DNA of 64,000 bases from Kitasatospora sp. GP82 (lineage in GTDB: Bacteria > Actinomycetota > Actinomycetes > Streptomycetales > Streptomycetaceae). The notes below the pieces were generated by a model that saw only the letters and a list, made by a program, of their open reading frames with translations, searched no databases and was not told the DNA's origin. The stretch lies in NCBI RefSeq assembly GCF_029892105.1, contig NZ_JARZAJ010000011.1, positions 124,001 through 188,000 of the forward strand, given 5' to 3'. Every line of letters begins with the position of its first letter. Position 1 is the first letter of the stretch. Below, piece after piece: positions 7,408 to 16,144 of this stretch. Made by a program: the position numbers and the translations under genes.

Positions 7408-9933
7408 TCATGCGGTTGCCGGCCGTCGGTCGATCACCGCGCGCAGCTTGCCGCTGGTCGGGGTCCGCTCGAAGGCCTGGGTGTCAGCCGTCTCGACCGT
7501 GCAGGTGAGCAGTCCCTCCGCCACGGCGGAGCCCAGATCCGCGATGGCCGTCAGGAAGACGGTACGGGCTGCGTCCGGAGCGGGTGCGTACCGCTCGTCG
7601 AGTCGGACGGTCAGGCGTTCCCGGTCCTCTCCCGGGGCCAGGACGAGCTGCAACTCGCCCCGGTAGCCGAGTTCCTCCTCCGCGATCTCGACGAACCGCC
7701 GGTAGTTGTAGAAGTACGTGCCGACCCGGACGACGTCTCCATAACGGCCGAGGAGCTCGATCCGGGGGGTGTGGCTGCCGCAGGGGCAGACGCCCTCCAG
7801 GGCTCGGCCGAGGTCGCCGATCTGGTAGCGCTCCAGGCGCTGTCCGGCCCGGGTGCGGCTGGTGAAGACGAGGCGTCCCGGCTGTCCCGTGGGGACGGGC
7901 AGGTCGGCCGCCGGGTCCAGGATCTCCAGGGTGTGCAGGTCGGTCAGGACGTGGTGAACCGATCCTTCGGAGTGGGTGCACTGGTAGCCGAGCGGGCCCA
8001 GGTCGGTGCTGCCGTAGGCGGCGGAACGGATCACCTGGACGCCGAAGTCCTCGGTGAGGACCCGGCGTTGCTCCGCGGTGAAGTGCTCGCCGCCGTAGAA
8101 CACCTTCCGGATCCCGCCGTACTCGCGCAGCAGCTCGCCCTGGGAGTGGAACAGCTGCCACAGATAGGAGGGCATGCCGAAGAGGGTGTCCGCCCGGTAC
8201 ATGACCAGAGCCTGGGCCGTGGCGGCGTGGTCGGGGCCTGCGGCCATCGGGATCTGGGTGGCGTTGAGGCGCTCCAGGATGGAGAAGAAGCTGATGAAGC
8301 TCCCGTACATGCCGCCGCAGTAGAAGAGGTTGGCGGCGCGGTCGTGGGCGGGGTCGAATCCGGCGGCGAGCAGGCCGTCGGCGGCGGCGCGCATCTGGGT
8401 GTCGTAGTCGCCGTTGGTGAACACCGAGAGGGCCGGCGCCCCGGTGGTGCCGCCGCTGCGGAAGTACAGGTGGGCGTGTTCGGCTGCGAGGGTGCGCAGT
8501 TGCTCCTGTACTCCGGCCTTGTCCAGCAGGGGGCCGGTCGGTGCAGCGGGCAGGGCTGCGGGGGCGACCAGGTCGTCCAGGCAGGCCGTGGCGCCGAAGC
8601 CGGCGTCCGCCTGCACACCGACCCGGCGGCTGTAGCGTTGCAGCGCGTAGACGCCGTCGTGCGGTTCGCCGTGGTAGCTGTCGAGCATCGCGCCGACCGG
8701 GGTGACCCGCAGCGCACCGGCCGCGATGACGGCCTGCGAGAGCCGGGCGATGTCGGTGCGGCTGCCGCCGATCGCGACGGTCTGCAGGTAGCGGCGCATG
8801 GGACGCAGGGTCGCCATGACGGCCGTGCGGGGCAGTGGCTTGACCCAGATGCTGCGGTGCAGAGGCGAGGCGGCGAGCGCGGACCGGGTGTCGGCCAGGA
8901 CGCGCCAGGAGCCGTCGTCGGCCGCGACCACCTTGGTCAGGCCCAGGTGCTGTTCGAGACGGGCGATCAGTTCGGTGGTGGTGATCTCGGCGTGCTCCGC
9001 CGCTTCGAGCTCCGGTCGCGGGCACTTGGCGGAGGCCTCGGCGAGTCGGGCCGCGAAGCTCTCGGCGAAGGCGAAGACCTCGTCGGCGTCGTCGGTGTCC
9101 AGGTAGACCACCTGCGGACTGGAACAGGCCTGCTGCTCGAAGCGGCAGATGTCGGCGGCGAGGGCATCCTGCGTCGCCTGGTCGGACCAGGCGTCGCGGG
9201 TCAGATAGGCGAACGAGATCCTGTGACCCCACTCGACCAACCGGCAGCCGGGGGTGACGAGTTCGGAGACCGCCTGGACGGCGTCCTCACCGCCCCAGAC
9301 CGCCACGGCGTCGGCGGCTGCGCACAGCAGCTGCAGCCACTCCTTGCGGGCGGAGGGGAAGCGCAGCACGACGGTCCGCCGCGCCAGGACCCCGGTCGGG
9401 TCCGCGTCCGCCAGTTCGGCGAGCAGGTGCTGGGCGAGGAGGGTGTCCGTGCTGCTGGTCTTCAGGACGTTGAGGTTCCCCGTGAGCAGTCCTTCGACGA
9501 CGCTCAGCGGTGCGACGGCAGCGGCGTTGCCCGGGGCGATGTGGACCAGCAGACCGACCGGCGCCCAGGCCTCGAAGACGGTCTCCCGGGCGTCGGGGCG
9601 GGTGAACCGCTCGGGGTTCGGCCCGCCGAGCTCGCGCCGGAGCTTGCGCTCCAGCGCCGGGCGGCCGAGCGCGGCGGCGAGTTCGGCGAGAGTCGCCGCG
9701 GCCTCCTCGGGATCACTCCCGCCGTCGGTGAGACAGGCGGCCAGGCGGGTGTGCACGGGGCTGCCGGGCGTGCCCAGTTCGGCGCCGAGCGCCGCACAGG
9801 CACTCAGTACGGTCTCGGTGGACAGGACTTCGGTGAGCGCCTGCTCGGCGAGGGCGGGCAGCTCTGCCAGCCGTCGGGCCGCCTCGGCGTCGTCGATGAA
9901 CGAGCCCTGCCAGAAGTGGGGTGCGGTGGTCAC
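7408..9933 (-). CDS. LuxC-type acyl reductase fused to a PaaK-like adenylate-forming domain
   Basis: This 841-aa fusion has two enzymes. Residues 1 to about 440 are a LuxC reductase: a nucleotide-binding segment (HIAPGNAAAVAP, 131-142; AVWGGEDAV, 211-219), the acyl-accepting Cys270 in FEQQACSSPQ, and the LuxC motif GEPHDGVYALQRYS (422-435). Residues ~455-841 are an adenylate-forming domain of the phenylacetate-CoA ligase/LuxE superfamily, with its P-loop SGGTTG at 493-498, then AYGSTDLG and a late CPCG cysteine pair. LuxC enzymes reduce an enzyme-bound acyl group to an aldehyde with NADPH. Fusion to an activating domain suggests that activation and reduction, or activation of a second acid, are coupled. 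GTG start, with GTGA overlap to the upstream LuxE gene. It is the last gene of the five-gene operon. Confidence 0.85.
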   Translation of the reverse strand: MTTAPHFWQGSFIDDAEAARRLAELPALAEQALTEVLSTETVLSACAALGAELGTPGSPVHTRLAACLTDGGSDPEEAAATLAELAAALGRPALERKLRRELGGPNPERFTRPDARETVFEAWAPVGLLVHIAPGNAAAVAPLSVVEGLLTGNLNVLKTSSTDTLLAQHLLAELADADPTGVLARRTVVLRFPSARKEWLQLLCAAADAVAVWGGEDAVQAVSELVTPGCRLVEWGHRISFAYLTRDAWSDQATQDALAADICRFEQQACSSPQVVYLDTDDADEVFAFAESFAARLAEASAKCPRPELEAAEHAEITTTELIARLEQHLGLTKVVAADDGSWRVLADTRSALAASPLHRSIWVKPLPRTAVMATLRPMRRYLQTVAIGGSRTDIARLSQAVIAAGALRVTPVGAMLDSYHGEPHDGVYALQRYSRRVGVQADAGFGATACLDDLVAPAALPAAPTGPLLDKAGVQEQLRTLAAEHAHLYFRSGGTTGAPALSVFTNGDYDTQMRAAADGLLAAGFDPAHDRAANLFYCGGMYGSFISFFSILERLNATQIPMAAGPDHAATAQALVMYRADTLFGMPSYLWQLFHSQGELLREYGGIRKVFYGGEHFTAEQRRVLTEDFGVQVIRSAAYGSTDLGPLGYQCTHSEGSVHHVLTDLHTLEILDPAADLPVPTGQPGRLVFTSRTRAGQRLERYQIGDLGRALEGVCPCGSHTPRIELLGRYGDVVRVGTYFYNYRRFVEIAEEELGYRGELQLVLAPGEDRERLTVRLDERYAPAPDAARTVFLTAIADLGSAVAEGLLTCTVETADTQAFERTPTSGKLRAVIDRRPATA

Positions 9934-11096
9934 GACATTCCCTTCAGGAGTTCGGCGGCGGCGGCCGCGCAGTTGCGGTTGCGGCTCACCCCGGCGCGGC
10001 CGTGGATGGTGAACCACGGCGTGGGGAGCGGGCAGGGGCAGTCCTGCGCGGGGTGCAGCGAGGCGAGGTCTCCCATGACGACGCTCTGCGCCGGCACCGA
10101 GGTGATGTACGGCGAGACCAGGTGCAGAAAGCCGCGTTCGCCGTGGGGAAGCGGTTGCAGGGTCCTGGTGTCGCGCACCGCCGCACGGGACCACACCGGT
10201 ACGTGCAGGCGGTGCTGCTCGCACTCGATGTACGGCACGCAGTGCTCGACCGAGCCGAAGGTGTCGCGGATCCGCTCCGACGGGATGCCCAGTTGCCCGG
10301 TGACCTCCGCGTAGAACTCCTCCTTGCCGATCTGCCGGTCGGTGTGCCCCTTCCAGCCGCCGCCGAGGAGCACCAGGGAGCCGGCGGGCAGCTGGAGCGG
10401 GGGCATGCCGAGGGCGCGCATCCGTTCCAGGGTGAAGTGCAGGAAGGCAGGGAAGCCCAGGATCCGCACCGGCAGCCCGTCCTCGGCGTACCGCTGGAGC
10501 GCCCTGATACAGCCGTGGACGTCGAACTCGTGGCCGGTGCCGGTGTGCCGCAGGGCGTGCGTGGTGTGCCGGGCCGGGGCGAAGTCGCACAGGTAGTTGT
10601 CGGTGAAGGAGGTGCCGAGCTTCAGCTGCGGGGCTGGTTCGTAGCTGTACAGAAGGTAGTTGACGGGCTGATCCGGTGTGATCCAGCCGTAGTGGTCGAA
10701 GATGCGGGCCACCATGCGCTGCGCGGAGCGGATGGTCCAGGTGTCGAAGAACATCTGCGACTTCTGGCCGGTGGTGCCGGAGGAGGTGAGGTGCAGGAAG
10801 ACCTCCTCGCGCGGGATGGAGAGGACCTCGTGCCGCTTGAAGAAGTTGGCGTGCACCAGCGGCGTGCGGATCGCCTCGCCGACGGTGGGCGACGAGGTCC
10901 GTGGCGTGTCCTCCAGCAGGGCGCGGAAGAACGGAGAGCGCTGTGCGTGCCAGTCGTTGCTCTCGGCCATCGCGGCGGCGAACAGAGCGTCGGTCTCGAG
11001 TCCCGCCGTGTAGGGCGAGGAGAGGTCGCACAGCTGCTGCACGTGCGGGAGCGCCGCGGGGTCGGGGACCTCGACGGGGGCGAGATGGGGATTCAT
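9930..11096 (-). CDS. LuxE-type acyl-protein synthetase
   Basis: The 388-aa protein is of full LuxE length. LuxE adenylates a carboxylic acid, moves the acyl group to its own C-terminal cysteine and hands it to LuxC. The AMP/ATP P-loop SSGTTG is at 105-110, and the acyl-carrying cysteine is recognisable as Cys376 in the C-terminal RNRNCAAAAAELLKG segment. An internal LGGGWKGH segment is also typical of the family. It overlaps its neighbours by ATGA (upstream) and GTGA (downstream), so it is translationally coupled to the LuxC fusion, its expected partner. No luxAB-like luciferase is encoded in the window, so the aldehyde is not for light emission here. The native acid is unknown. Confidence 0.88.
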   Translation of the reverse strand: MNPHLAPVEVPDPAALPHVQQLCDLSSPYTAGLETDALFAAAMAESNDWHAQRSPFFRALLEDTPRTSSPTVGEAIRTPLVHANFFKRHEVLSIPREEVFLHLTSSGTTGQKSQMFFDTWTIRSAQRMVARIFDHYGWITPDQPVNYLLYSYEPAPQLKLGTSFTDNYLCDFAPARHTTHALRHTGTGHEFDVHGCIRALQRYAEDGLPVRILGFPAFLHFTLERMRALGMPPLQLPAGSLVLLGGGWKGHTDRQIGKEEFYAEVTGQLGIPSERIRDTFGSVEHCVPYIECEQHRLHVPVWSRAAVRDTRTLQPLPHGERGFLHLVSPYITSVPAQSVVMGDLASLHPAQDCPCPLPTPWFTIHGRAGVSRNRNCAAAAAELLKGMS

Positions 11097-12238
11097 GAGG
11101 CAACCTCGTGAAGGGGTAGATAGGTCGAGGTCCAGGCGGTCAGATAGGAGACCAGGTACGGCTGGAGCAGCCCGCCGACGGCGGTGGTCCTGAAGTCGAT
11201 CTGACGGCTGGTTCGGGAGAGTACGACGTAGTCGTGGAAGCGGTCGCCGATCCGGCGCATGGCCGGGTAGACGGCACTGGGGATGAACCCGGAGGCCAGA
11301 AAGGCACTCAGCCCTGCGGTGTCGGACAACGGCAGCAGGGTCTCGACGTAGTCGGCCCCCGCGCGGGTGACGGCTGCCATCAGCGGTTCGAGGGCGTCGG
11401 TGGCCGCTGCCGGGCAGGGGTACACCGCGACGAGCGAGCAGCTCGCCGCGACCGGGTCCAGGTCGGCGTAGGCCTCGAACGAGCCGTCCGGCGGTGTCAG
11501 TACGGCGTTCGGGGCGTGCAGCGGGAAGAAGCGCTCCGCCGGATCGGGGAAGAGCTCCAGGAAGCGGCGGTTCACGAAGCCGGGTGCGGTGATGACCTCC
11601 ATCGTCGCGGTCACGGGCGCGATCCGTCCCTCAGGAGCCCGGGGAGCGACCCCGGGCCGCACACCGCTGTAGTCGATACCGGTGCTCTTGTGCGCCGCGT
11701 CGAGCAGCGGCACCAGGGCGGCGGGCACGTGGGTGACCGTCTCGCGGCGGTCCAGTACCCCGTCCGCGTAGCGGGCGAACAGCGCCAGACTCTCGCACCC
11801 CGCGACTTCGACGGCGTTGGGCAGCAGGCCCAGCGGCCGGAATCCGCTGCGTGCGAAGACCTGTTGCGGGCCCTGGGTCACCACGCGGACGGTGGCGTAG
11901 ATCGAGTCGACGGTGCCGGCGGCGAAGGCGTCCGCGCACACCGTGCTCGTCAACCGCCCGGCCAGTCCGCCCTGGCGGTGCTCCGGGTGGACGGCCAGGC
12001 CGACCAGCTTGCCGATCCGGCTGCCGGGGTCGGTCTGCACCGCCACCGACCCGGCCAACTGGCCTGCGCCGGCCCGGCGGGCGGTCAGCCAGTGGGTGTG
12101 CGGGTCCGCGATCAGCCGTCGCATCTCCGCCGGGTCGCTGCCCAGAGCCACCGGATAGCCGTGGCCGTAGACGTCGAAGTACAACTGGCGCAGATGGGCG
12201 ATGTCCTGGAGCGTCGCGGGGGAGATCGTCACGGTCAT
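11093..12238 (-). CDS. GNAT family N-acyltransferase with a C-terminal second domain
   Basis: The first ~160 residues of this 381-aa protein are a GNAT fold. The acyl-CoA-binding motif A is V83-HPEHRQGGLAG-94, and a FARSGFRPLG segment follows near the end of the domain. Residues ~190-381 have no motif I can name with confidence. They include repeated GADYVETLLPLSDTAGL / FLASGFIPSAVYPAM pieces resembling a degenerate second GNAT half, so this is probably a tandem-GNAT protein. The likely role is acylation of an amine on the product or a precursor of the operon's pathway. It overlaps both neighbours by ATGA. Confidence 0.78.
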   Translation of the reverse strand: MTVTISPATLQDIAHLRQLYFDVYGHGYPVALGSDPAEMRRLIADPHTHWLTARRAGAGQLAGSVAVQTDPGSRIGKLVGLAVHPEHRQGGLAGRLTSTVCADAFAAGTVDSIYATVRVVTQGPQQVFARSGFRPLGLLPNAVEVAGCESLALFARYADGVLDRRETVTHVPAALVPLLDAAHKSTGIDYSGVRPGVAPRAPEGRIAPVTATMEVITAPGFVNRRFLELFPDPAERFFPLHAPNAVLTPPDGSFEAYADLDPVAASCSLVAVYPCPAAATDALEPLMAAVTRAGADYVETLLPLSDTAGLSAFLASGFIPSAVYPAMRRIGDRFHDYVVLSRTSRQIDFRTTAVGGLLQPYLVSYLTAWTSTYLPLHEVAS

Positions 12239-13536
12239 CGCTGTTCCCCCATCGGCAGCGCGGAGGTGATCAGCACCGGTTCCGGGTCGGGGACCTGACG
12301 GGCCGTCCGGTCGGACCTGCCGAGCAGCAGGAGGACGAGCGCGACCGGCACCAGGCCGACAGCCTGGACCACACACAGCGAGCGCGGCGACAGGTGGTCG
12401 CCGAGCAGGCCGAAGACGAGTGAGGACAGCGGGAAGGTGGCGCCCAGCAGCGACTGCATCACGGCGAAGAAACCAGGCCGGTCGCCGACGGGTACCAGCC
12501 GTTGGAACAGGGCCACGAAACGCACCCCGATGACGCCGACGCACCAGCCCGCGACGGCCAGCGAGCCCACGGCGGCGGCCTGGGTGGCCAGCAGCCCCGG
12601 CAGGCCCAGCGCGGCTGCCATCAGGGTCAGGCAGCCCGCACCGATCGTGGTGGGCGAGCCGGGCAGCCGGCCGCCGGTGAACGAGCCCACCAGTGTGCCC
12701 GCGCCCAGCGCCGCTTCCAGTGCGGCGACGGTCGAGCCGTGGGCCTGCAGCACCGAGCGGGTGTAGAGCGGCATCACGACGAACACCGCGGTGGTGAACA
12801 CGTTCGCTGCCGTGAAGCAGAGCAGCACCCGGCGGATGAACGGCAGGTCGGCCAGGATCTGACGCAACGTCCGCCGAGGGGCGGCCGAGGCGTCCTCTCC
12901 GATGACCTCGGACCCGGTGGCGGCAGCAGGAAAGCGGGTCACGCCGATGAGAGCGGCCGCCAGGAGGTAAGCGCCGGCACACCCGGCCACGATGCCGGCC
13001 AGGCCCCAGGCGTCGACCACCAGCGGGCCCAGCAGCCCGCCCGCGAGAGCGGCCAGGGACTGGGTGGCGAGTTCGAAGCCGGTCGCAGCCTCGATGTCGG
13101 CGTCGTCGACCAGTTCGGGAACGGACGTGGTCAGGCAGGGGTCGAACACCGCCTGGCAGCCGGCCAGCAGCAGCGCCGCACCGTACGCGACCCCTGTGGG
13201 CAGCGCCGTGGCGTACGTCCAGCCGGCCGTGCCGGCGGCCACCAGGCCGGCGACCGCGGCCGCACCGCCCAGTACCGTCCGGTGCGGGCAGCGCGCGATG
13301 AGCGAGGCCACCAGCGGCGCCAGGACCACCGCGGGAAGGGTGCTGACGGCGAGGAACGCCCCTGAGGCGAGGCCGCGGTCGGCACCGGCCGAGTAGCCCA
13401 CCAGCCACCAGACCATGCCGACCTGGAACATCCGGCCCGCGGCCTGGGTGAGGACCTGTGCGGCCCACACCGACCCGAAGACACGGTTGCGCAGGACTAT
13501 CGGAAGCTGCCGGGACGCCCCGGTGGAGACCGTCAT
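12235..13536 (-). CDS. major facilitator superfamily exporter
   Basis: The 433-aa protein has about twelve hydrophobic helices (for example GVAYGAALLLAGCQAVFDP and VVLAPLVASLIARCPHRTVLGG, the latter holding the loop between helices 2 and 3). It resembles the EntS-like efflux subgroup of MFS proteins. Lying in the middle of a biosynthesis-type operon with 4-nt overlaps on both sides, it most likely exports the operon's small-molecule product or gives self-protection. Substrate cannot be told from sequence. Confidence 0.82.
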   Translation of the reverse strand: MTVSTGASRQLPIVLRNRVFGSVWAAQVLTQAAGRMFQVGMVWWLVGYSAGADRGLASGAFLAVSTLPAVVLAPLVASLIARCPHRTVLGGAAAVAGLVAAGTAGWTYATALPTGVAYGAALLLAGCQAVFDPCLTTSVPELVDDADIEAATGFELATQSLAALAGGLLGPLVVDAWGLAGIVAGCAGAYLLAAALIGVTRFPAAATGSEVIGEDASAAPRRTLRQILADLPFIRRVLLCFTAANVFTTAVFVVMPLYTRSVLQAHGSTVAALEAALGAGTLVGSFTGGRLPGSPTTIGAGCLTLMAAALGLPGLLATQAAAVGSLAVAGWCVGVIGVRFVALFQRLVPVGDRPGFFAVMQSLLGATFPLSSLVFGLLGDHLSPRSLCVVQAVGLVPVALVLLLLGRSDRTARQVPDPEPVLITSALPMGEQR

Positions 13537-14795
13537 GAGTGCGGCCGTTCGTCGATGACGCGGATCAGCTTGCCCGAGCGCGAGTTGACGGCGAGATCCT
13601 GCTGCCGCACCCACTCCACGGACAGCGGATGGATGTACCCGGCGGCGACCGCCTCGGCGTAGAGCGCCCGGGCCGCCAGGATCCCGTCGCCGATGGCGGT
13701 CGCCAGGTCCGGAAGTCCGGCCGTGTTCCCGTCGCAGGCGAGGCGCAGCAGCAGGCCGTCCCGCTGCTCCCAGCGGCGCACCACCAGCTGCACGCCGGTC
13801 ACCCGGCCGGCGGGATCGGCAGTCCGGACGAGGTCGAGCACGTCCTGCGTGTACAGCGACACCGGCCCCACCCGGACGCCCTCCTCGGCCCGGCCGAGGA
13901 TGCGGAAGTGTCCGGTGGCGGCATCGGTCCACTCGGCACGGTCACCGACGGGGTAGCGCAGCACGGGCATCAGCCTCCGCCGCAGGTCGGTCACCACGAC
14001 CCGGCCGGGAACGCCGTCGCGGGTGACGGGCTCGCCGGTGTGGTCGTCGAGGATCTCCACCACGGTGTGCGGTGTGAAGGCCCGATGCACCCGCGGGTCC
14101 GGACCCGGCACCGGCCGACCGAGCAGTCCGGCATCGACGGCGGCGTAACCGACCGACGAGGCACGGGCGTTGGGGAAGGCCCTGGCCAGCAGCGGCTGCT
14201 GGTCCTGGTAGAGGCCCTCGCCGCCGAAGAGGAGCAGCTCCACCTGCGGAAGCTGCCGCCCTGAGGTCATCAGGTGGTCGGCCAGCGCGCACAGCGTGGT
14301 CGGCGTGCCGGCGAGCACCTCGACGTCGAACTGCTCCAGCGTCTGCACGGTCGACTCCAGCGGTGCCGCACCGCCGATCGGCAGCCGGACATTGGCGACG
14401 GGGGAGCGGTGCAGTGAGTCGAGGATGAAGCTGAAGCTCGCGTAGAGATCCCCGGCGTAGAAGAGGTCGGCGACCCGGTGCCCGGGACGCAGCCCGGCGT
14501 CGACGAGGCCGGCGCCGAACGCGGTGGTGAATTCCCGCCATTCCTCACGGCTGTAGAAGGAGAACTTCGGGGAGCCCGTCGTGCCGCCGCTCTTGAAGAC
14601 CACCGCCTCGTCCAGCGGCGCGGTCAGCAGGCGGTTGTCCCGGGGTGTGTTCGCCTGCCAGAACTCCGCCTGAGGCACGACCGGAAGTTCCGTCAACTCC
14701 GTCACCCGGTCGGGTAGACCGGCGTAGAGCTCCGCATAGAAGGGTGAATTGCGGCGCACGAAGCGTATGAGTTCCGTTATTGGTTGAACGGGCAT
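13533..14795 (-). CDS. PaaK-like adenylate-forming enzyme (phenylacetate-CoA ligase family)
   Basis: This is the first gene of the operon. The 420-aa product has the P-loop FKSGGTTGSPK (68-78), a YAGDLYASF segment, the FGGEGLY motif and a C-terminal LAVNSRSGKLIRV segment, which carries the late lysine of the AMP-binding fold. It activates a carboxylic acid as an acyl-adenylate; whether CoA, an amine or a protein cysteine then takes the acyl group is unknown. The ATG at 14793-14795 is preferred to a start about 32 codons upstream because GCAGGAA lies at correct spacing before it and the family starts there. An 11-bp hairpin lies 32 nt upstream in the leader. Confidence 0.85.
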   Translation of the reverse strand: MPVQPITELIRFVRRNSPFYAELYAGLPDRVTELTELPVVPQAEFWQANTPRDNRLLTAPLDEAVVFKSGGTTGSPKFSFYSREEWREFTTAFGAGLVDAGLRPGHRVADLFYAGDLYASFSFILDSLHRSPVANVRLPIGGAAPLESTVQTLEQFDVEVLAGTPTTLCALADHLMTSGRQLPQVELLLFGGEGLYQDQQPLLARAFPNARASSVGYAAVDAGLLGRPVPGPDPRVHRAFTPHTVVEILDDHTGEPVTRDGVPGRVVVTDLRRRLMPVLRYPVGDRAEWTDAATGHFRILGRAEEGVRVGPVSLYTQDVLDLVRTADPAGRVTGVQLVVRRWEQRDGLLLRLACDGNTAGLPDLATAIGDGILAARALYAEAVAAGYIHPLSVEWVRQQDLAVNSRSGKLIRVIDERPHS

Positions 14796-14826
14796 TGATT
14801 CCTGCTTTGGGGCATGCGAGGGTGAA

Positions 14827-14853
14827 GCGCTGCCACGAGAGGCGTGGCAGCGC
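14827..14853 (-). promoter_or_regulatory. leader hairpin upstream of the five-gene operon
   Basis: A perfect 11-bp stem (14827-14837 with 14843-14853) with a 5-nt loop lies 32 nt before the first start codon. It has no following T-run on the minus strand. It could be an attenuator, an mRNA-stabilising structure, or the terminator of the gene upstream. Confidence 0.5.
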
Positions 14854-14955
14854 CAGATGGTTGTGGGTGACCGCCGGTGGGTCCGCGGCAAATCGGTATC
14901 CTGCCGGGGGCCGGACTGATACCGCTGGATTGTGGCGGATCAGAGTGGGGTGCCA

Positions 14956-14997
14956 ACTCAATTGAGTGAACACTGAATGTCAGTCAACTGAACTGAC
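14956..14997. promoter_or_regulatory. paired palindromes, operator candidates
   Basis: ACTCAATTGAGT (14956-14967) is a perfect 12-bp palindrome. GTCAGT-N7-ACTGAC (14979-14984 and 14992-14997) is a 6-bp inverted repeat. They lie 160-200 nt before the operon start in an AT-rich segment, a plausible site for a dimeric repressor. The regulator is not encoded next to it. Confidence 0.45.
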
Positions 14998-15232
14998 GCC
15001 GAGAGCGCTTGGCTACCAACCCCCCGGCTGACGGAACGTTAGGCTATCACCCCGGTAAGCCTTCGGATTCCAGGTGCATCGGGACGCCAGCCTCGACTCA
15101 CCATGGTCTGGCGCTCTGACAACGGAGTTCCCGTCCGTTCCAGAAAACTGTGGTGAGGTAGATCTCATGCCACGGGCGCGTCGAGGCCGGGGCGGGGCGA
15201 GTCACTGTGTGGGTACGGTCGAATAGTTGAAT

Positions 15233-15952
15233 TCAAGACATATGAAGAGCGTCTGCGCAGTTCACCGTCCGAGGCGGGGACGGCCGGTGGCCGGTTCTCT
15301 CTTCCGGCTGATTAGGACCGCTTATTGCGGAGTGGCTCTCGGGCAGCCATCGCACCTCGCCCGTCCCCAGGGTGATCGTGGCCCGTGGCCGCATCGGCCC
15401 GTCGCCCCGGCGTGAGAGCAGGACCACCTCGTCGACCCGGGCCGGCATGCTGCCCAGCCGGGCGGCGCACTCTGCGCAGAGCCGACGCGGATCCCGGGTC
15501 CGCCCCAGGGACAGGTGCGGCGTGAAGCCGCCGGCGTGGCCCCGGCAGCGCGGAAACCGCTCCTCCAGCGCGCGATGCAGCCCGGCCCAGGGCGCCGGGC
15601 CGGCCGCTGCGGGATCGAGCCACACGGTGGCATCGCTGCGGTGCCTGAAGCTGTGCACGCCCCTGAGTCGGATGGCGAACGGTGCGGTCTCGGCCGCTGC
15701 TGCGGCCAGCAACGGGGCGGCCTGCTCGAAGTCGGACTCCGGTACGAAGCCGAAGAGCAGGTTCACGTGCGGTGGCCAGCGGCGGATCTGCGGATCGTGC
15801 TCCTGGCGGATCTGCTGGATCGCGGGCCACAGCTCCCCAGGGGGGAGCCACGCCACCGCAGTGCGGGGCGTCGGCGCGATGTCGACCACGCCCGGAAGGT
15901 CGAACCCGTCTCCGGGAGCCCGGTGCACGTCCACACCCCAATGGTCCGACAT
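15233..15952 (-). CDS. 2'-5' RNA ligase / cyclic phosphodiesterase family protein (2H phosphoesterase)
   Basis: The 239-aa protein carries both H-x-[ST]-x-type signatures of the 2H fold: HVNLLFGF (with Asn in place of the Ser/Thr) and HLSLGRTRD. These line the site that cleaves or forms 2',3'-cyclic or 2'-5' phosphate bonds in RNA. The first motif is therefore H-V-N-L rather than H-x-T-x, which may change activity. The ATG at 15950-15952 was chosen because upstream sequence lacks protein character. Divergent from the universal stress gene, with 192 nt between. Confidence 0.75.
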   Translation of the reverse strand: MSDHWGVDVHRAPGDGFDLPGVVDIAPTPRTAVAWLPPGELWPAIQQIRQEHDPQIRRWPPHVNLLFGFVPESDFEQAAPLLAAAAAETAPFAIRLRGVHSFRHRSDATVWLDPAAAGPAPWAGLHRALEERFPRCRGHAGGFTPHLSLGRTRDPRRLCAECAARLGSMPARVDEVVLLSRRGDGPMRPRATITLGTGEVRWLPESHSAISGPNQPEERTGHRPSPPRTVNCADALHMS

Positions 15953-16010
15953 GGAGAGCCCCGCCGGGCGGCCGGGCCGCCTCGAACCATGCCAGGCTGA
16001 CACCGCAAAA

Positions 16011-16022
16011 ATACCAAGGTAT
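16011..16022. promoter_or_regulatory. short inverted repeat ATACC-AA-GGTAT
   Basis: A perfect 5-bp inverted repeat with a 2-nt centre lies in an A-rich segment between the divergent phosphoesterase and stress-protein genes. It is short enough to arise by chance. Confidence 0.25.
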
Positions 16023-16079
16023 GCAAGGTTAAACAGAGGCCATGCCTTTGATTTGCATGCCGTTCGGAGGTTGTGCCAA

Positions 16080-16085
16080 TATAAT
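16080..16085 (+). promoter_or_regulatory. -10 element (TATAAT) for the universal stress gene
   Basis: A consensus TATAAT hexamer, rare in this GC-rich DNA, lies 60 nt before the stress-protein start. No clean -35 is seen at 17-18 nt; TTGCAT at 16053-16058 is 21 nt away. Confidence 0.45.
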
Positions 16086-16144
16086 CGCAGGAGTCCGCAG
16101 CGATCTCGGAGGGGCGGACGAGAGTGGAAGGAAGCAAGGGTCCA

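Larger units (their letters stand above)
14796..15232. other. 437-nt intergenic region with the promoter of the LuxC/LuxE-type operon
   Basis: No supportable ORF. It holds a leader hairpin (14827-14853) and two short palindromes (14956-14967, 14979-14997) inside a segment that is markedly AT-richer than its surroundings. The region is therefore a likely regulated promoter for the operon that begins at 14795. The upstream gene (15233-15952) is read in the same direction, toward the operon. Confidence 0.6.

Noticed and set aside
7366..10314. 982-codon plus-strand open frame opposite the LuxC/LuxE genes
   Set aside because: It is an antisense mirror without recognisable motifs; the minus-strand genes have clear catalytic residues and overlapping starts.
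7408..14795. Bacterial bioluminescence (lux) operon
   Set aside because: LuxC and LuxE relatives are present, but no LuxA/LuxB luciferase is encoded. The LLM protein at 48132-49055 is of the F420 type and far away.
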